Numbered from the stretch's first letter, positions 7,821-18,289 are shown. The stretch is DNA of 43,387 nucleotides from Alphaproteobacteria bacterium (GCA_028284945.1 JANQQJ010000011.1:1-43387), one strand, 5' to 3'. The notes: a model not told the origin generated them from the sequence alone. Translations and numbers: made by a program.

Positions 7821-8598
7821 CTACGCCCACCACGTCAGGGGTTTCCCAGGCCAGATGCTGGCCACCATCGAGCGCTATCATCTGCCCGGTATAGGACGCC
7901 GCCTCAAGGATAAAATTCACCGCGCTGACAAACTCATCAAGGGCCGGATTGCGCTGCAGCGGCACGGCCGCGACCTGGGCAGCGAACGACTCGTCGGTCT
8001 GCCGTGTGCTTTTCAGGGTTGGTCCCGGGGCGATCGCATTGACCCGCACGCGCGGCGCCAGCGCCATGGCCAGCGTCTTGGTCAGTGTCAGTAAGGCGGC
8101 CTTGCTGAGCGTGTAGGAGGTGAAGTGCGGTGTCAGGCGCCAGACCCGCTGGTCGATCAGATTGATCACATTGCCGTCCGATCCTTCCGGAAGTTGATTG
8201 ACCATCGCCTGGGTGAGGACAAACGGCGCCCGCAGGTTGACGTTCATATGCAGGTCCCAGCTTTCGCGGGTGACCGTGTCGACTTCGTCACGCTCGAATA
8301 CGGATGCGTTGTTAACTAGGCAGGTCACCGGCCCCAACGCGTCGCTGGCGCGCCCGATCAGGGTCTCGACCTCGGCCTCAGTGCTCAGGTCTGCGGCGAC
8401 AGCTGCTGCTGTGCCGCCCATGGCGCTGATGTCCTGGACCGTTCTGTCAGCGTCATCGCTTGATCTGTTGTAGTGCACGGCAACCGTCCAGCCGGCTTGC
8501 GCCAGGCCAAGCGCGATGGCCCTGCCGACGCGCACGCCAGCACCGGTTACCAACGCGACTCGCTTATGATCCTTGGTCATACCAGCTTCATCCGTCAC
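7813..8598 (-). CDS. SDR-family reductase, probable pteridine/dihydrofolate reductase-like
   Basis: A 261-residue SDR with the cofactor motif TGAGVRVG (residues 18-25), HYNRSS as the NADPH-phosphate site, VNNASVF, and YTLSKAAL as the catalytic Tyr-x3-Lys. The Arg in the glycine-rich loop, NNAS instead of NNAG, and HYNRSS are typical of the pteridine reductase (FolM/PTR1) branch, and the overlap with folB supports a pterin substrate. That assignment is an inference; a generic SDR is the alternative. The start is GTG at 8598, overlapping the caxA stop by four bases (GTGA); an internal ATG six codons later is possible. Confidence 0.8.
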   Translation of the reverse strand: MTDEAGMTKDHKRVALVTGAGVRVGRAIALGLAQAGWTVAVHYNRSSDDADRTVQDISAMGGTAAAVAADLSTEAEVETLIGRASDALGPVTCLVNNASVFERDEVDTVTRESWDLHMNVNLRAPFVLTQAMVNQLPEGSDGNVINLIDQRVWRLTPHFTSYTLSKAALLTLTKTLAMALAPRVRVNAIAPGPTLKSTRQTDESFAAQVAAVPLQRNPALDEFVSAVNFILEAASYTGQMIALDGGQHLAWETPDVVGVDE

Positions 8599-9539
8599 AG
8601 CAGATAGACGATATAGGCGACATAACTGACCGTGAACAATATGCCCATGGTGCGGCCAATCGGGATCCGGAAGATCGCAACCGGAATCAAAAGCAACGCG
8701 GACGCTACCATGACCCAGAGGTTCAGGTTCAAAAAGTCCTGCCCGACCGGGATCGGCACGATCATCGCTGTCACGCCGATGACGCCCAGCAGGTTGAACA
8801 TGTTGCTGCCGATCACATTGCCGAGCGCGACGTCACAATTGCGCCTGAGGGCCGCTGCAACCGACGTCGCCAGTTCGGGCAGGGATGTGCCAATCGCGAT
8901 CATGGTCAGGCCGATGGTTGCTTCTGAAACACCAAGATCCCGGGCAATGTTAACCGCGCCGCCGACCAGCAGTTCCGCGCCGACCACAAGGGCGACCAAA
9001 CCGGCGACGACGAATCCGGCGGCAACCCACTTCGACTTGCTTGCCAGCGCCTGGGATTCAATCTCCTCCAGTTCCTCTGCAAGGCGCGACGGGTCTGTCC
9101 GGGACTGGTGAGCCGAATACCCCAGGTACCCCACGAGCATGAGGAATAGAAAGGCGCCAGATAGAAACCCGATCTGTCCGGTCAGACACAGCAATACAAA
9201 GATCAGTGTTGTGACGATCATCGCCATGGTGTCGCGTCCGACCGCCTTGGCCGAACAGGTCATGGGATAAATCAGCGCGGGGACGCCAAGCACCAAAAGC
9301 ACATTGGCGATGTTGCTGCCGACCGCATTACCCAGTGAGAGCTCCGGCACGCCTTCAAAGGCTGCCGCGTCGATGCTGACGACAAGTTCAGGGGCGGACG
9401 TGCCAAAGGCCACCACGGTCAGCCCGATCAGCAGGGGCGAGACTCGCATGTGGCGCGCGACGGAAACCGATCCACGCACCAATATGTCGCCGCCGGCGAT
9501 CAGGCTGATCAGGCCCAAGCCGGCCCAGAGGTAGTCCAT
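8595..9539 (-). CDS. Calcium/sodium antiporter, CaCA family (YrbG-like)
   Basis: A 314-residue inner-membrane cation exchanger made of two inverted five-helix halves. Each half carries an alpha-repeat with the ion-binding acidic residue: GLTVVAFGTSAPELVVS followed by GNAVGSNIANVL in the first, GLTMIAIGTSLPELATS followed by LGNVIGSNMFNLL in the second. A charged cytosolic loop (EELEEIESQ) separates them. Family members exchange Na+ or K+ for Ca2+. It lies 68 bases downstream of msrQ and overlaps the next SDR gene, so it is probably in the middle of a msrP-msrQ-caxA-SDR-folB operon. Confidence 0.92.
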   Translation of the reverse strand: MDYLWAGLGLISLIAGGDILVRGSVSVARHMRVSPLLIGLTVVAFGTSAPELVVSIDAAAFEGVPELSLGNAVGSNIANVLLVLGVPALIYPMTCSAKAVGRDTMAMIVTTLIFVLLCLTGQIGFLSGAFLFLMLVGYLGYSAHQSRTDPSRLAEELEEIESQALASKSKWVAAGFVVAGLVALVVGAELLVGGAVNIARDLGVSEATIGLTMIAIGTSLPELATSVAAALRRNCDVALGNVIGSNMFNLLGVIGVTAMIVPIPVGQDFLNLNLWVMVASALLLIPVAIFRIPIGRTMGILFTVSYVAYIVYLL

Positions 9540-9607
9540 TAACAGGTCCTGGTAATCCCCACCGTGTCTGCGGCCCTATATAGCCATCACCGGGCGGTTT
9601 TCAAACG

Positions 9608-10236
9608 TCAGGAATGAACCGGGGTCGAAACTTTCGACGAATTTGCTTGCCGTGTGGGCCTGATTCTGAAGGCCAGCAGGGCTGTCAGGATCACCGCATA
9701 GATCAGCGGCTCCGTCGTGTCGGCCTTCACCATCATGAAGAAATGAACGACGGCAAGGATGGCAGCCGGATAGACCGCCTTGTGGAGAAATCGCCAACGG
9801 CGCCCGCCCAAACGCTTCATCATCGCATTGGTCGAGGTCGCCGCTAAGGGCACCATCAGTGCAAATGTGATCATCCCGACAGTAATGAAGTTCCGTTTCA
9901 GGACATCATCCCAGATCGCATTCCAGGCAAAGCCATGGTCCAGACCGATATAGGATGATAGGTGCAGTAAGGCGTAGCCGAAGGCCATCAGGCCCGCGAC
10001 GCGGCGAAAGCGCAGCAGATCAGCGGTTTTGGTCAGCTTTGCTAACGGGCTGATCGCCAGGGTCAGCACCAGAAAGCGCAGTGCCCAGTCACCTGTTTCA
10101 CGATTGAGTGTCTCGATCGGGTTGAAGCCCAGGCCGCTGGGAAACTGCCAGGCCAGCCAGATCGCCGGCAACAGCGACAAGATCACGGCAATGGGCTTTG
10201 CTGCGCGGTGCCGCAATATGCGTTTGGCCACAGTCA

Positions 10237-10237
<1 letters not shown>
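9608..10237 (-). CDS. msrQ: MsrQ, heme-binding membrane subunit of MsrPQ
   Basis: A 209-residue ferric-reductase-like membrane protein with about six helices that passes electrons from the quinone pool or flavin reductases to MsrP. Landmarks are the N-terminal GFNPIETLNRETGDWALRFL, RFRRVAGLMAFGYALLHLSSY with a likely heme histidine, and RRWRFLHKAVYPAAILAVVHFF with further histidines. Its ATG overlaps the msrP stop (TAATG), the usual coupled arrangement of this pair. Confidence 0.95.
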
Positions 10238-11166
<929 letters not shown>

Positions 11167-11253
11167 CCGCTACTCCTGCCATTTCTATGGATCAGAGTTA
11201 GAGCCGGATCAGTTCACCCGCAATTCACCATGGCGTGAGACCGCCTGTGCCCG

Positions 11254-11721
11254 CTAGGCGAGCAGGCTGCGCAGCATCCAGGCGGTCTTTTCAGACACCT
11301 GCATGCGCTGGGTCAGCAGATCGGCGGTCGGTTCGTCAGATGCGGCTTCCGCCGTTGCAAAGACACCCCGCGCCGTCCGGGCAACGGTCTCGTGACCGGC
11401 GACCAGATTGCGAATCATATCCTCCGCAGCAGGGACGCCTTCTTCTTCGTCGATGGCGCTCAATTCGGCATAGGCCTTGTACGTGCCCGGTGCGTAGACG
11501 CCCAGTGCCCGGATGCGCTCGGCAATCTCATCAACGGCCAGGGCCAGCTCGTTATAGTGTTGCTCGAACATCAGATGCAGGGTCTGGAACATGGGGCCCG
11601 TCACATTCCAATGATAGTTATGGGTCTTCAGATAAAGCGTATAGGTGTCTGCCAGCAGATGTGACAGGCCGTCTGCGATGTCCTGGCGCTGTGTCTCTGG
11701 AATTCCAATGTCGATGTCCAT
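11254..11721 (-). CDS. dps: Dps-family ferritin-like DNA-protection protein
   Basis: A 155-residue Dps that oxidises Fe2+ with peroxide and stores iron in a dodecamer. The inter-subunit ferroxidase residues have exactly the family spacing: His37 (in NYHWNV), His49, Asp64 and Glu68. The ATG at 11721 is chosen over one at 11733 because GGAGG sits five bases before it; the upstream ATG would place that ribosome site inside the coding region. A 15-base iron-regulator-like palindrome lies just upstream. The N-terminal tail is short and lacks lysines, so direct DNA binding is uncertain. Confidence 0.95.
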   Translation of the reverse strand: MDIDIGIPETQRQDIADGLSHLLADTYTLYLKTHNYHWNVTGPMFQTLHLMFEQHYNELALAVDEIAERIRALGVYAPGTYKAYAELSAIDEEEGVPAAEDMIRNLVAGHETVARTARGVFATAEAASDEPTADLLTQRMQVSEKTAWMLRSLLA

Positions 11722-11742
11722 GACTGCCTCCATGATTATTGT

Positions 11743-11757
11743 TTAGAACTATTCTAA
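11743..11757 (-). promoter_or_regulatory. Irr/Fur-family-like operator upstream of dps
   Basis: A perfect inverted repeat TTAGAA-CTA-TTCTAA lies 22-36 bases before the dps start. It closely resembles the alphaproteobacterial iron control element bound by the Fur-family regulator Irr (core TTAGAAnnnTTCTAA). Placement in the dps promoter makes functional sense, since Dps handles iron and peroxide. A related Fur-family protein such as PerR is the alternative reader. Confidence 0.6.
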
Positions 11758-11799
11758 TATAGTGATATTGGGCGTTCGTTCAACCCTTTGAACGCCAGT

Positions 11800-12054
11800 C
11801 TAGCCGCCGTCTGTTTCGGGATTGTTGCTGGGCTTGCGCCGTTGAACGAATCTTCTGACCGGGCCGACCGTTTTCGGATAGCGTTTGTAATAACGCAGGA
11901 ACACCCGTTTGGCCGTTCTTGACTGGCTCAAGATGATCATAGCGCCCGCCCCTGTGACCGCAATGCCGCCCGGGCCAGGAATGATCCCGATCACAGGCCC
12001 GATGGCAACAAGGACCCAGCCTGAAGACAACAATGCGATTTTCTTGACCGTCAA
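11800..12054 (-). CDS. Small PGPGW-type membrane protein
   Basis: An 84-residue protein with two hydrophobic stretches (about residues 6-25 and 27-43) around the turn GPVIGIIPGPGGIAVTGAGAMIIL, matching the PGPGW putative transmembrane family, followed by a very basic C-terminal tail (RTAKRVFLRYYKRYPK). Function in the family is unknown. The only available start is TTG at 12054: an in-frame TAG lies just upstream and GGGAAG precedes the TTG as a possible ribosome site. It is divergent from the metalloprotease gene. Confidence 0.7.
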   Translation of the reverse strand: MTVKKIALLSSGWVLVAIGPVIGIIPGPGGIAVTGAGAMIILSQSRTAKRVFLRYYKRYPKTVGPVRRFVQRRKPSNNPETDGG

Positions 12055-12079
12055 AAGCTTCCCAGCGTTGCGCTAGAGC

Positions 12080-12096
12080 ATAGTGTTGTCCACTAT
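12080..12096. promoter_or_regulatory. Inverted repeat between PGPGW gene and metalloprotease gene
   Basis: ATAGTG-TTGTC-CACTAT is a perfect 6-base-arm inverted repeat located 26 bases before the PGPGW TTG start and 74 bases before the protease ATG. It could be an operator shared by the divergent genes; no regulator is suggested by its sequence. Confidence 0.3.
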
Positions 12097-12169
12097 CTCG
12101 TGATGCACACCCTCGATAGCAAGAGTTGATTTGCCAAAATGACCGCCCGGTTGCGGATTGGATTGGGAA

Positions 12170-14026
12170 ATGGCTGGTAATAGATTGCGGCGTTTGGGCT
12201 ATGACCGAAAGGCCCTGGTAAAACGGCTGACAACCTTTGGGTATCATTTGAAAGAGCCGAAAGGACGGTCGGTCCGGGGGCGTGAAGTCGACGCCATCAA
12301 GCGCTTTCAGATTGTGCATGACCTGCCCGTGACAGGGCGTTTTAACCGTGAGACCGTTAAACGAATTTCCGCACCCCGTTGCGGCAACTCAGACGAACCC
12401 ATGATTGACAAGGCCCTTGGCGAGGCGGGTTCGTCTGCTGCTGGCTTAAGACCTGCGCAGGTAAGCGGCGGTGGGTGTCCCGGTTACGTCGATGGGAAGA
12501 TCATCAAATACCGGATTCACAGCTTTAGCGGCATGATGGACCAGGCAACAGAACGCAGCATCTACGCGTCCGCCTTTGCGATTTGGTCCAATGTCATTCA
12601 GGTGGAGTTTGCTGAAGTACAAGCCGACGAGGACTTCTACATAACCTGGACGAAGATGCTTGGGTCAGGTGTCGTCGGGCAGGCCTTTTGCAAAGCAATC
12701 CACCCACACATTGCGTTTAATCCCGGGTTTGAGTTCGGCGACAACCGAGAATGGGGAACGCATGATCTGTTTAGCATTGCTGCGCATGAAGTCGGGCATA
12801 TGTTGGGCTTTGGGCATCTGAGACCTGGCGTAATGCGTGCCACCGATCGGGCACGGCCAACGGACCCGTCCCGCGCAATACGATTTCTTACATCCAACGA
12901 TCTTGATCAGGCCTTCGGCCGCTACGCGCCTCGGGTGAACAAAGGGTCTATTCGCAATGGCCTGGTTTCCGCACGGCTGACAACGGGCGGTTTTTTTGAC
13001 GAGATTGCGCTGGTCAGGAATTCGGACGGCAACATATACGTTTTTGACGCGTCATCGGACCGCCATGTGTGGGAGAGGGGATCCAGCTGGCGGCCGGGTG
13101 CCGGGTCTGATTGGGCAGCGATGTGTACCGCAGACCTTGAAGGCGATGGCGAACAGAGCCTCGTCGCTTGCCGGAACTTCGACGGTCGTGTGGTTGCCTT
13201 GGCTTTTGATGGCCTACGCCTCGGAGAAATCGCGCGTGACCAAAGCGCCGGACCAGATCCAGGCTGGGTGCAACTTGCCGCTGGCGATTTCAAAGGCGTG
13301 GGAACCGATCAGGTCGTCGGCGTGCGCAACGGTGATGCCGCGTTTGTCCTCTTTGAATACAACGGGACAGACGAGCTTGAAATCGGTGCAAGTTATACGC
13401 TGGCCGGTCCGAGTAGCGACTGGGTCGATATCGTGGCGGGCAACTTCGATCCGGCGTACCCGGACCGAAAGGAATTGATCGCGGTTCGTAATGTCGACGG
13501 GCGCATGGAGATGTTCGCTTTTAAGGCGCCGGATCAGCTTGCTGTTGTCGCCGCGCACCCCTTTGGCGCAGCATCGAACTGGATTGCGCTGGGCGCCGGT
13601 GACCTGGATGGTGATGGCACAGACGAAATCATCGCGATGCGAGACCATGATGATGCGCTTTTTGTTATGAAATATGCTGGCAATGGCGCATTTGACGTCA
13701 TTGATAAATCAGCCTGGCATCCGAATTCCGCTTGGCGCGACCTCGCCGTGGGCGATTTCGATGGCGACGGCCTGGACGAGGTGATGGCCGTGCGCGACTA
13801 TGATAGCGGCCTGTATCTTATGAAGCTGTTCAACGGTGAATCTTTTCAGACCATCGCAAGCAACACGCAGGCTGGCCTAGATTCAAACTGGATTGGCATT
13901 GAAGCAGTCCGGGCACCCTTTCCGGTTCCCGCCCGGGCCGCCTTGATCAGGGACTTTGATGGATTGGTCCATGTTTTCAGATATGATCCAGATAGCGCAA
14001 CACTCGAACACTTCGCCAAGACATGA
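12170..14026 (+). CDS. Matrixin-like metalloprotease with cysteine switch and C-terminal propeller repeats
   Basis: A 618-residue protein built like an animal matrix metalloproteinase. Residues 5-66 form a peptidoglycan-binding-like helical domain (RLRRLGYDRKALVKRL, then EVDAIKRFQ and LPVTGRFNRET). It is followed by PRCGNSD (69-75), matching the MMP cysteine switch PRCGxPD. The metzincin catalytic motif HEVGHMLGFGH is at 206-216 with Met222 as Met-turn candidate. From about residue 260 there are seven repeats of roughly 45 residues with W...AGD.DGDG.DE...VRD.DG.L, an FG-GAP/VCBS-type propeller. No signal peptide is present and an in-frame TGA at 12140-12142 excludes an upstream one. The stop overlaps the next gene by four bases. 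Matrixin identity is strong; substrate and export route are unknown. Confidence 0.88.
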   Translation: MAGNRLRRLGYDRKALVKRLTTFGYHLKEPKGRSVRGREVDAIKRFQIVHDLPVTGRFNRETVKRISAPRCGNSDEPMIDKALGEAGSSAAGLRPAQVSGGGCPGYVDGKIIKYRIHSFSGMMDQATERSIYASAFAIWSNVIQVEFAEVQADEDFYITWTKMLGSGVVGQAFCKAIHPHIAFNPGFEFGDNREWGTHDLFSIAAHEVGHMLGFGHLRPGVMRATDRARPTDPSRAIRFLTSNDLDQAFGRYAPRVNKGSIRNGLVSARLTTGGFFDEIALVRNSDGNIYVFDASSDRHVWERGSSWRPGAGSDWAAMCTADLEGDGEQSLVACRNFDGRVVALAFDGLRLGEIARDQSAGPDPGWVQLAAGDFKGVGTDQVVGVRNGDAAFVLFEYNGTDELEIGASYTLAGPSSDWVDIVAGNFDPAYPDRKELIAVRNVDGRMEMFAFKAPDQLAVVAAHPFGAASNWIALGAGDLDGDGTDEIIAMRDHDDALFVMKYAGNGAFDVIDKSAWHPNSAWRDLAVGDFDGDGLDEVMAVRDYDSGLYLMKLFNGESFQTIASNTQAGLDSNWIGIEAVRAPFPVPARAALIRDFDGLVHVFRYDPDSATLEHFAKT

Positions 14027-14979
14027 ACTCAGAAACAACCCAGCCCCGTATCGTCTCCCTGATCGCCAGCGCTACGGAAATTGTCTGCGCCCTTGGCGCG
14101 CGGGACCGGCTATTGGGGCGGTCGCATGAATGCGATTATCCGAAATCTGTTCTCCGGCTGCCCGCGCTGACTGAACCAAAGCTTGATGTGGGCCGGTCCT
14201 CCGGTGAAATTGACCGGCAGGTCAAGGAACTGCTGACAGACGGGCTGTCGGTCTATCGGGTCGGCGTTGAGGGCCTGCGGGACATCGACCCGCATGTGAT
14301 CGTCACGCAGGACCAGTGCGAAGTTTGCGCCGCAAGCCTGGCCGACGTGGAGGCAGCCATGTGCGACTGGACGGGCCGAGATGTTGAAATCGTCTCGTTG
14401 CGGCCGGATTCACTGGCGGATTCCTGGGCCGATATCCGCCGGGTGGCCGACGCCATCGGATGTTCGGATACCGGGGCCGAACTGGTGACCCATCTGCAGG
14501 ATCGAATGCAGCACATTGCCGACATCACCAGCGATCTTCGGCCACGGCCCCGCGTCGCCTGTATCGAGTGGATCGATCCGCTCATGGCAGCCGGAAACTG
14601 GATGCCGGAACTGGTGGAAATGGCCGGGGGCAATAACCTGTTCGGTGAAGCCGGTAAACACTCCCCCTGGATGACCTGGAAGGAGTTGAGGCAGTCAGAC
14701 CCGGATGTCATCGTCGTGCTGCCCTGCGGGTTCGACATGCTGCGTGTGCTGGAAGAAATGCACCTCATTACCGGGCGCGATGGCTGGGCGGACCTGAAGG
14801 CGGTCCGTGAGGGCCAAGTCTACATCACAGATGGTAATCAGTACTTTAACCGGCCCGGCCCCAGACTTGCAGAATCACTCGAGATTCTCGCTGAAATTCT
14901 CCACCCGGATGTCTTCAGCTTTGGATTTCAGGGCGTGGGCTGGCAGCGATTTGAAATGGACGCTGCTGCCGTCAATTAG
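14023..14979 (+). CDS. Cobalamin-binding-type (BtuF-like) periplasmic-binding-fold protein, no signal peptide
   Basis: A 318-residue two-lobed helical-backbone binding protein of the BtuF/FhuD class. The N-lobe begins PRIVSLIASATEIVCALGARDRLLGRSHECDYP, with the inter-lobe region VTQDQCEVCAASLADV typical of the cobalamin-binding COG0614 branch, and the C-lobe includes ACIEWIDPLMAAGNWMPELVEMAGG. No signal peptide or lipobox precedes the domain, and no ABC permease or ATPase gene is adjacent, so a cytosolic or non-transport role is possible. It overlaps the metalloprotease by four bases (ATGA) and, convergently, the end of the double acetyltransferase gene by four bases. Confidence 0.8.
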   Translation: MNSETTQPRIVSLIASATEIVCALGARDRLLGRSHECDYPKSVLRLPALTEPKLDVGRSSGEIDRQVKELLTDGLSVYRVGVEGLRDIDPHVIVTQDQCEVCAASLADVEAAMCDWTGRDVEIVSLRPDSLADSWADIRRVADAIGCSDTGAELVTHLQDRMQHIADITSDLRPRPRVACIEWIDPLMAAGNWMPELVEMAGGNNLFGEAGKHSPWMTWKELRQSDPDVIVVLPCGFDMLRVLEEMHLITGRDGWADLKAVREGQVYITDGNQYFNRPGPRLAESLEILAEILHPDVFSFGFQGVGWQRFEMDAAAVN

Positions 14980-15968
14980 GTTCGCCAATCCTCCCGGGAA
15001 ATCCGGTAGAATACTTCACCAGCGACTCCACTATCGAGGTCTGTGCGCTCATGCGCCATGCCCGCCCGGCGCATCACGCTGACCGATGCTTCGTTCGGGA
15101 TATCTGTGCTGGCGGTGACGGACGCAAATCCGAGATCGCGGAACGCTACGTCAATAAAAGCGCGGGTCATCTCCGTTGCAAGACCCTGGCCCCAAAAGTC
15201 GGGCAGAAGCGCATAAAGCAGCTCAGGTTCACCAGATTCCCTAAATATGGTGAACCCGCCAACACCGATGATCTGGTCCATGTCATCCGGGAGCGCACAG
15301 GTCCAAAGGCCGAAGCCCCGGTTCTCAAAATTCTCCCGCGATGCGTCGATGAAGTCAGACAGCCACTCGACCGACCGGATTTCATCGTCCATCAAATAAC
15401 GCCTGATATCAGCGTGGTTGAGCAGTGCGAGCACAGTTGCTGGGTCGGCTTCATGGGCAGGGTGCATAACCAGTCGCGGGGTCCGCAGCGTCAGGGTCTC
15501 GCGATCATATTTGTCGTTTGATGCCTTCAGTCTCTTACTCATCAAAAGCCGGTCGTTTCCCGCAAAGCCCTGCCCACGATAAAGCGCCTGCGCCCGATCA
15601 TTCTCGCGCCCGACTTCCAGGTGCAGGGCATTAACGCCTGCAAGCTTCGCCTCGGTTTCGATCAGGGCCATGACTTGTGTGCCGATGCCCCGGCCGCGTG
15701 CACCTGGAATCAGATAGAGATCGTCGATGAAGCCGTCGCGCCCGCCATATTCGATACTGAATCCCAGTGTCAGGACCGTATAGCCGATCACCTCGCCGCT
15801 TTCTTCGATAAGCCAGCCACGCGCCATCGGGTCGCCCTCGCAGATCGCATTTAGGGCTTTTCGATCACTTTCGCGAAGCGCATGACCGTCTTCTTCATGA
15901 AAGGCCAAGGCCAACGCTGTTAGGCGATCAAGGTCCGTCGTTGCGAGCGCCTTCAGACGGACTGTCAT
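14976..15968 (-). CDS. Tandem GNAT acetyltransferase
   Basis: A 330-residue protein with two different GNAT domains. The N-terminal one (about 1-150) has the acetyl-CoA loop PGARGRGIGTQVMALIE and NDRAQALYRGQGF. The C-terminal one (about 160-330) is RimJ/RimL-like: TPRLVMHPAHEAD, a WGQGLATEM loop and NEASVSVMRRAGM. Fusion of the two classes suggests acetylation of two substrates or one catalytic and one regulatory domain. Its start overlaps the stop of the upstream GNAT gene by four bases, so the two form an acetyltransferase operon. Substrates cannot be read from the sequence. Confidence 0.85.
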   Translation of the reverse strand: MTVRLKALATTDLDRLTALALAFHEEDGHALRESDRKALNAICEGDPMARGWLIEESGEVIGYTVLTLGFSIEYGGRDGFIDDLYLIPGARGRGIGTQVMALIETEAKLAGVNALHLEVGRENDRAQALYRGQGFAGNDRLLMSKRLKASNDKYDRETLTLRTPRLVMHPAHEADPATVLALLNHADIRRYLMDDEIRSVEWLSDFIDASRENFENRGFGLWTCALPDDMDQIIGVGGFTIFRESGEPELLYALLPDFWGQGLATEMTRAFIDVAFRDLGFASVTASTDIPNEASVSVMRRAGMAHERTDLDSGVAGEVFYRISREDWRT

Positions 15969-16423
15969 TGGCCTAACGCCATGTCATAGAGGTTCCATGA
16001 CGTTTTGCGCGCCAGCCGGTCATAGAGCGCCCGTGCGCGGTAGTTGTCATCGGCCGTGATCCAGCGGATGAACGGCCAGCCACGGGCCTGACCAATCTTG
16101 TGCAGCTCATTCAGCAGCGATTCGCCGATGCGTTGTCCCCGGGCCGCCGGATCAACAAAAAGGTCGTCCAGGAATCCGGCATCGCACCCCCTCAATGGGC
16201 TGGGCATACATCGATAGTGGGCGAGGCCAGCCAAATTACCGTTGGCCTCGGCGACCAGCCCCTCGAGCACATGGTCCGGGTCATGCAGCCAGGACCAGAC
16301 GTTCCCGGCGATTTCGTCACTCATCGGCACTTGGTAAAATGCCGCGTAGCCATCAAAGAGCCTGCGCCATGCGCTCTGATCACTTACCTGCACGGGCCTA
16401 ATCAAGAGCAATTTAGGGGTCAT
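15965..16423 (-). CDS. GNAT-family N-acetyltransferase
   Basis: A 152-residue single-domain GNAT. It starts LLLIRPVQVSDQSAWRRLFDGYAAFY and carries the acetyl-CoA-binding signature DLFVDPAARGQRIGESLL, then GWPFIRWITADDNYRARALYDRLA, the usual C-terminal strand-helix pair. I chose the ATG at 16423: the frame stays open to 16624, but those extra codons are read out of an intergenic repeat. GGAG/GGGAG lies close upstream. It is translationally coupled to the tandem GNAT gene. Confidence 0.85.
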   Translation of the reverse strand: MTPKLLLIRPVQVSDQSAWRRLFDGYAAFYQVPMSDEIAGNVWSWLHDPDHVLEGLVAEANGNLAGLAHYRCMPSPLRGCDAGFLDDLFVDPAARGQRIGESLLNELHKIGQARGWPFIRWITADDNYRARALYDRLARKTSWNLYDMALGQ

Positions 16424-16438
16424 CTCCCACTCTCCTCC

Positions 16439-16550
16439 CGTCATTCCGGCGACCAAGCTACGCCGAAGCGAAGCTCCGGCTTCGCCCAGGCGAGAGGCCG
16501 GAATCCAGACCAACTGTTGTCCTGGACCCCGGCCTCCGCCGGGGTGACGA
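16439..16550. repeat. Intergenic repeat, CGTCATTCCGG type
   Basis: The element begins CGTCATTCCGGCGA and ends CCGGGGTGACGA, with internal pairs such as GGCCGGAATCCAG and CTGGACCCCGGCC, and CCCCGGCCTCCGCCGGGG as a strong hairpin. It resembles the proteobacterial repeat reading 'CGTCATTCCGG...CCGGAATCCA...GGGGTGACG'. It sits just upstream of the GNAT operon and keeps the GNAT frame artificially open. Confidence 0.75.
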
Positions 16551-16581
16551 CTCTGTTTTTGGCGACGTTTGTACCTGCCAA

Positions 16582-17802
<1,221 letters not shown>

Positions 17803-17891
17803 TTAGCGTATGAAGGGTCGACAAACGGCGCGCACCCTACGCCCCCATTAAAGGGCTTTCAAGGGCGCGGCGGCATTCCCATATAGGGTGA

Positions 17892-18266
17892 ATGAAGATC
17901 GAAACTGAAGAGACCTTCCTAAGCCCTCAAGAACGTGAATTACAGCGGCTGGAGCATCTGGCGTCGTTACTCGATGACCGGTTCGTTTTGCCTGGTACGT
18001 CGGTCCGAATCGGACTCGATGGCATTTTGGGTCTTGTCCCGGTGATCGGCGACTTTGCGTCTCTATTGCCGACGCTTTACGTGGTCATCCGGGCTCATCG
18101 TCTGGGCGCGCCAGGGCACCTGATACTGCGTATGTTGTTCAATGCGTTCCTGGACTGGGCAATCGGCTCAATCCCGGTCCTGGGCGACATTTTCGACATC
18201 GCCTTCAAAGCCAATAAGATGAATGTCGGGCTGCTTCAGAATTATCTGCGTGGCCAAAACCAATAG
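17892..18266 (+). CDS. DUF4112 membrane protein
   Basis: A 124-residue protein matching DUF4112: an amphipathic N-terminus (RELQRLEHLASLLDDRF), then GTSVRIGLDGILGLVPVIGDF and a second copy-like segment DWAIGSIPVLGDIFDIAFKANKMN, with hydrophobic stretches between. The paired PVIGD/PVLGD motifs define the family. Its function is unknown. It sits 61 bases upstream of uvrB on the same strand, but a possible LexA site lies between them, so uvrB may have its own promoter. Confidence 0.88.
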   Translation: MKIETEETFLSPQERELQRLEHLASLLDDRFVLPGTSVRIGLDGILGLVPVIGDFASLLPTLYVVIRAHRLGAPGHLILRMLFNAFLDWAIGSIPVLGDIFDIAFKANKMNVGLLQNYLRGQNQ

Positions 18267-18289
18267 AATTGTCAGGAGTGTTTGGCGTG

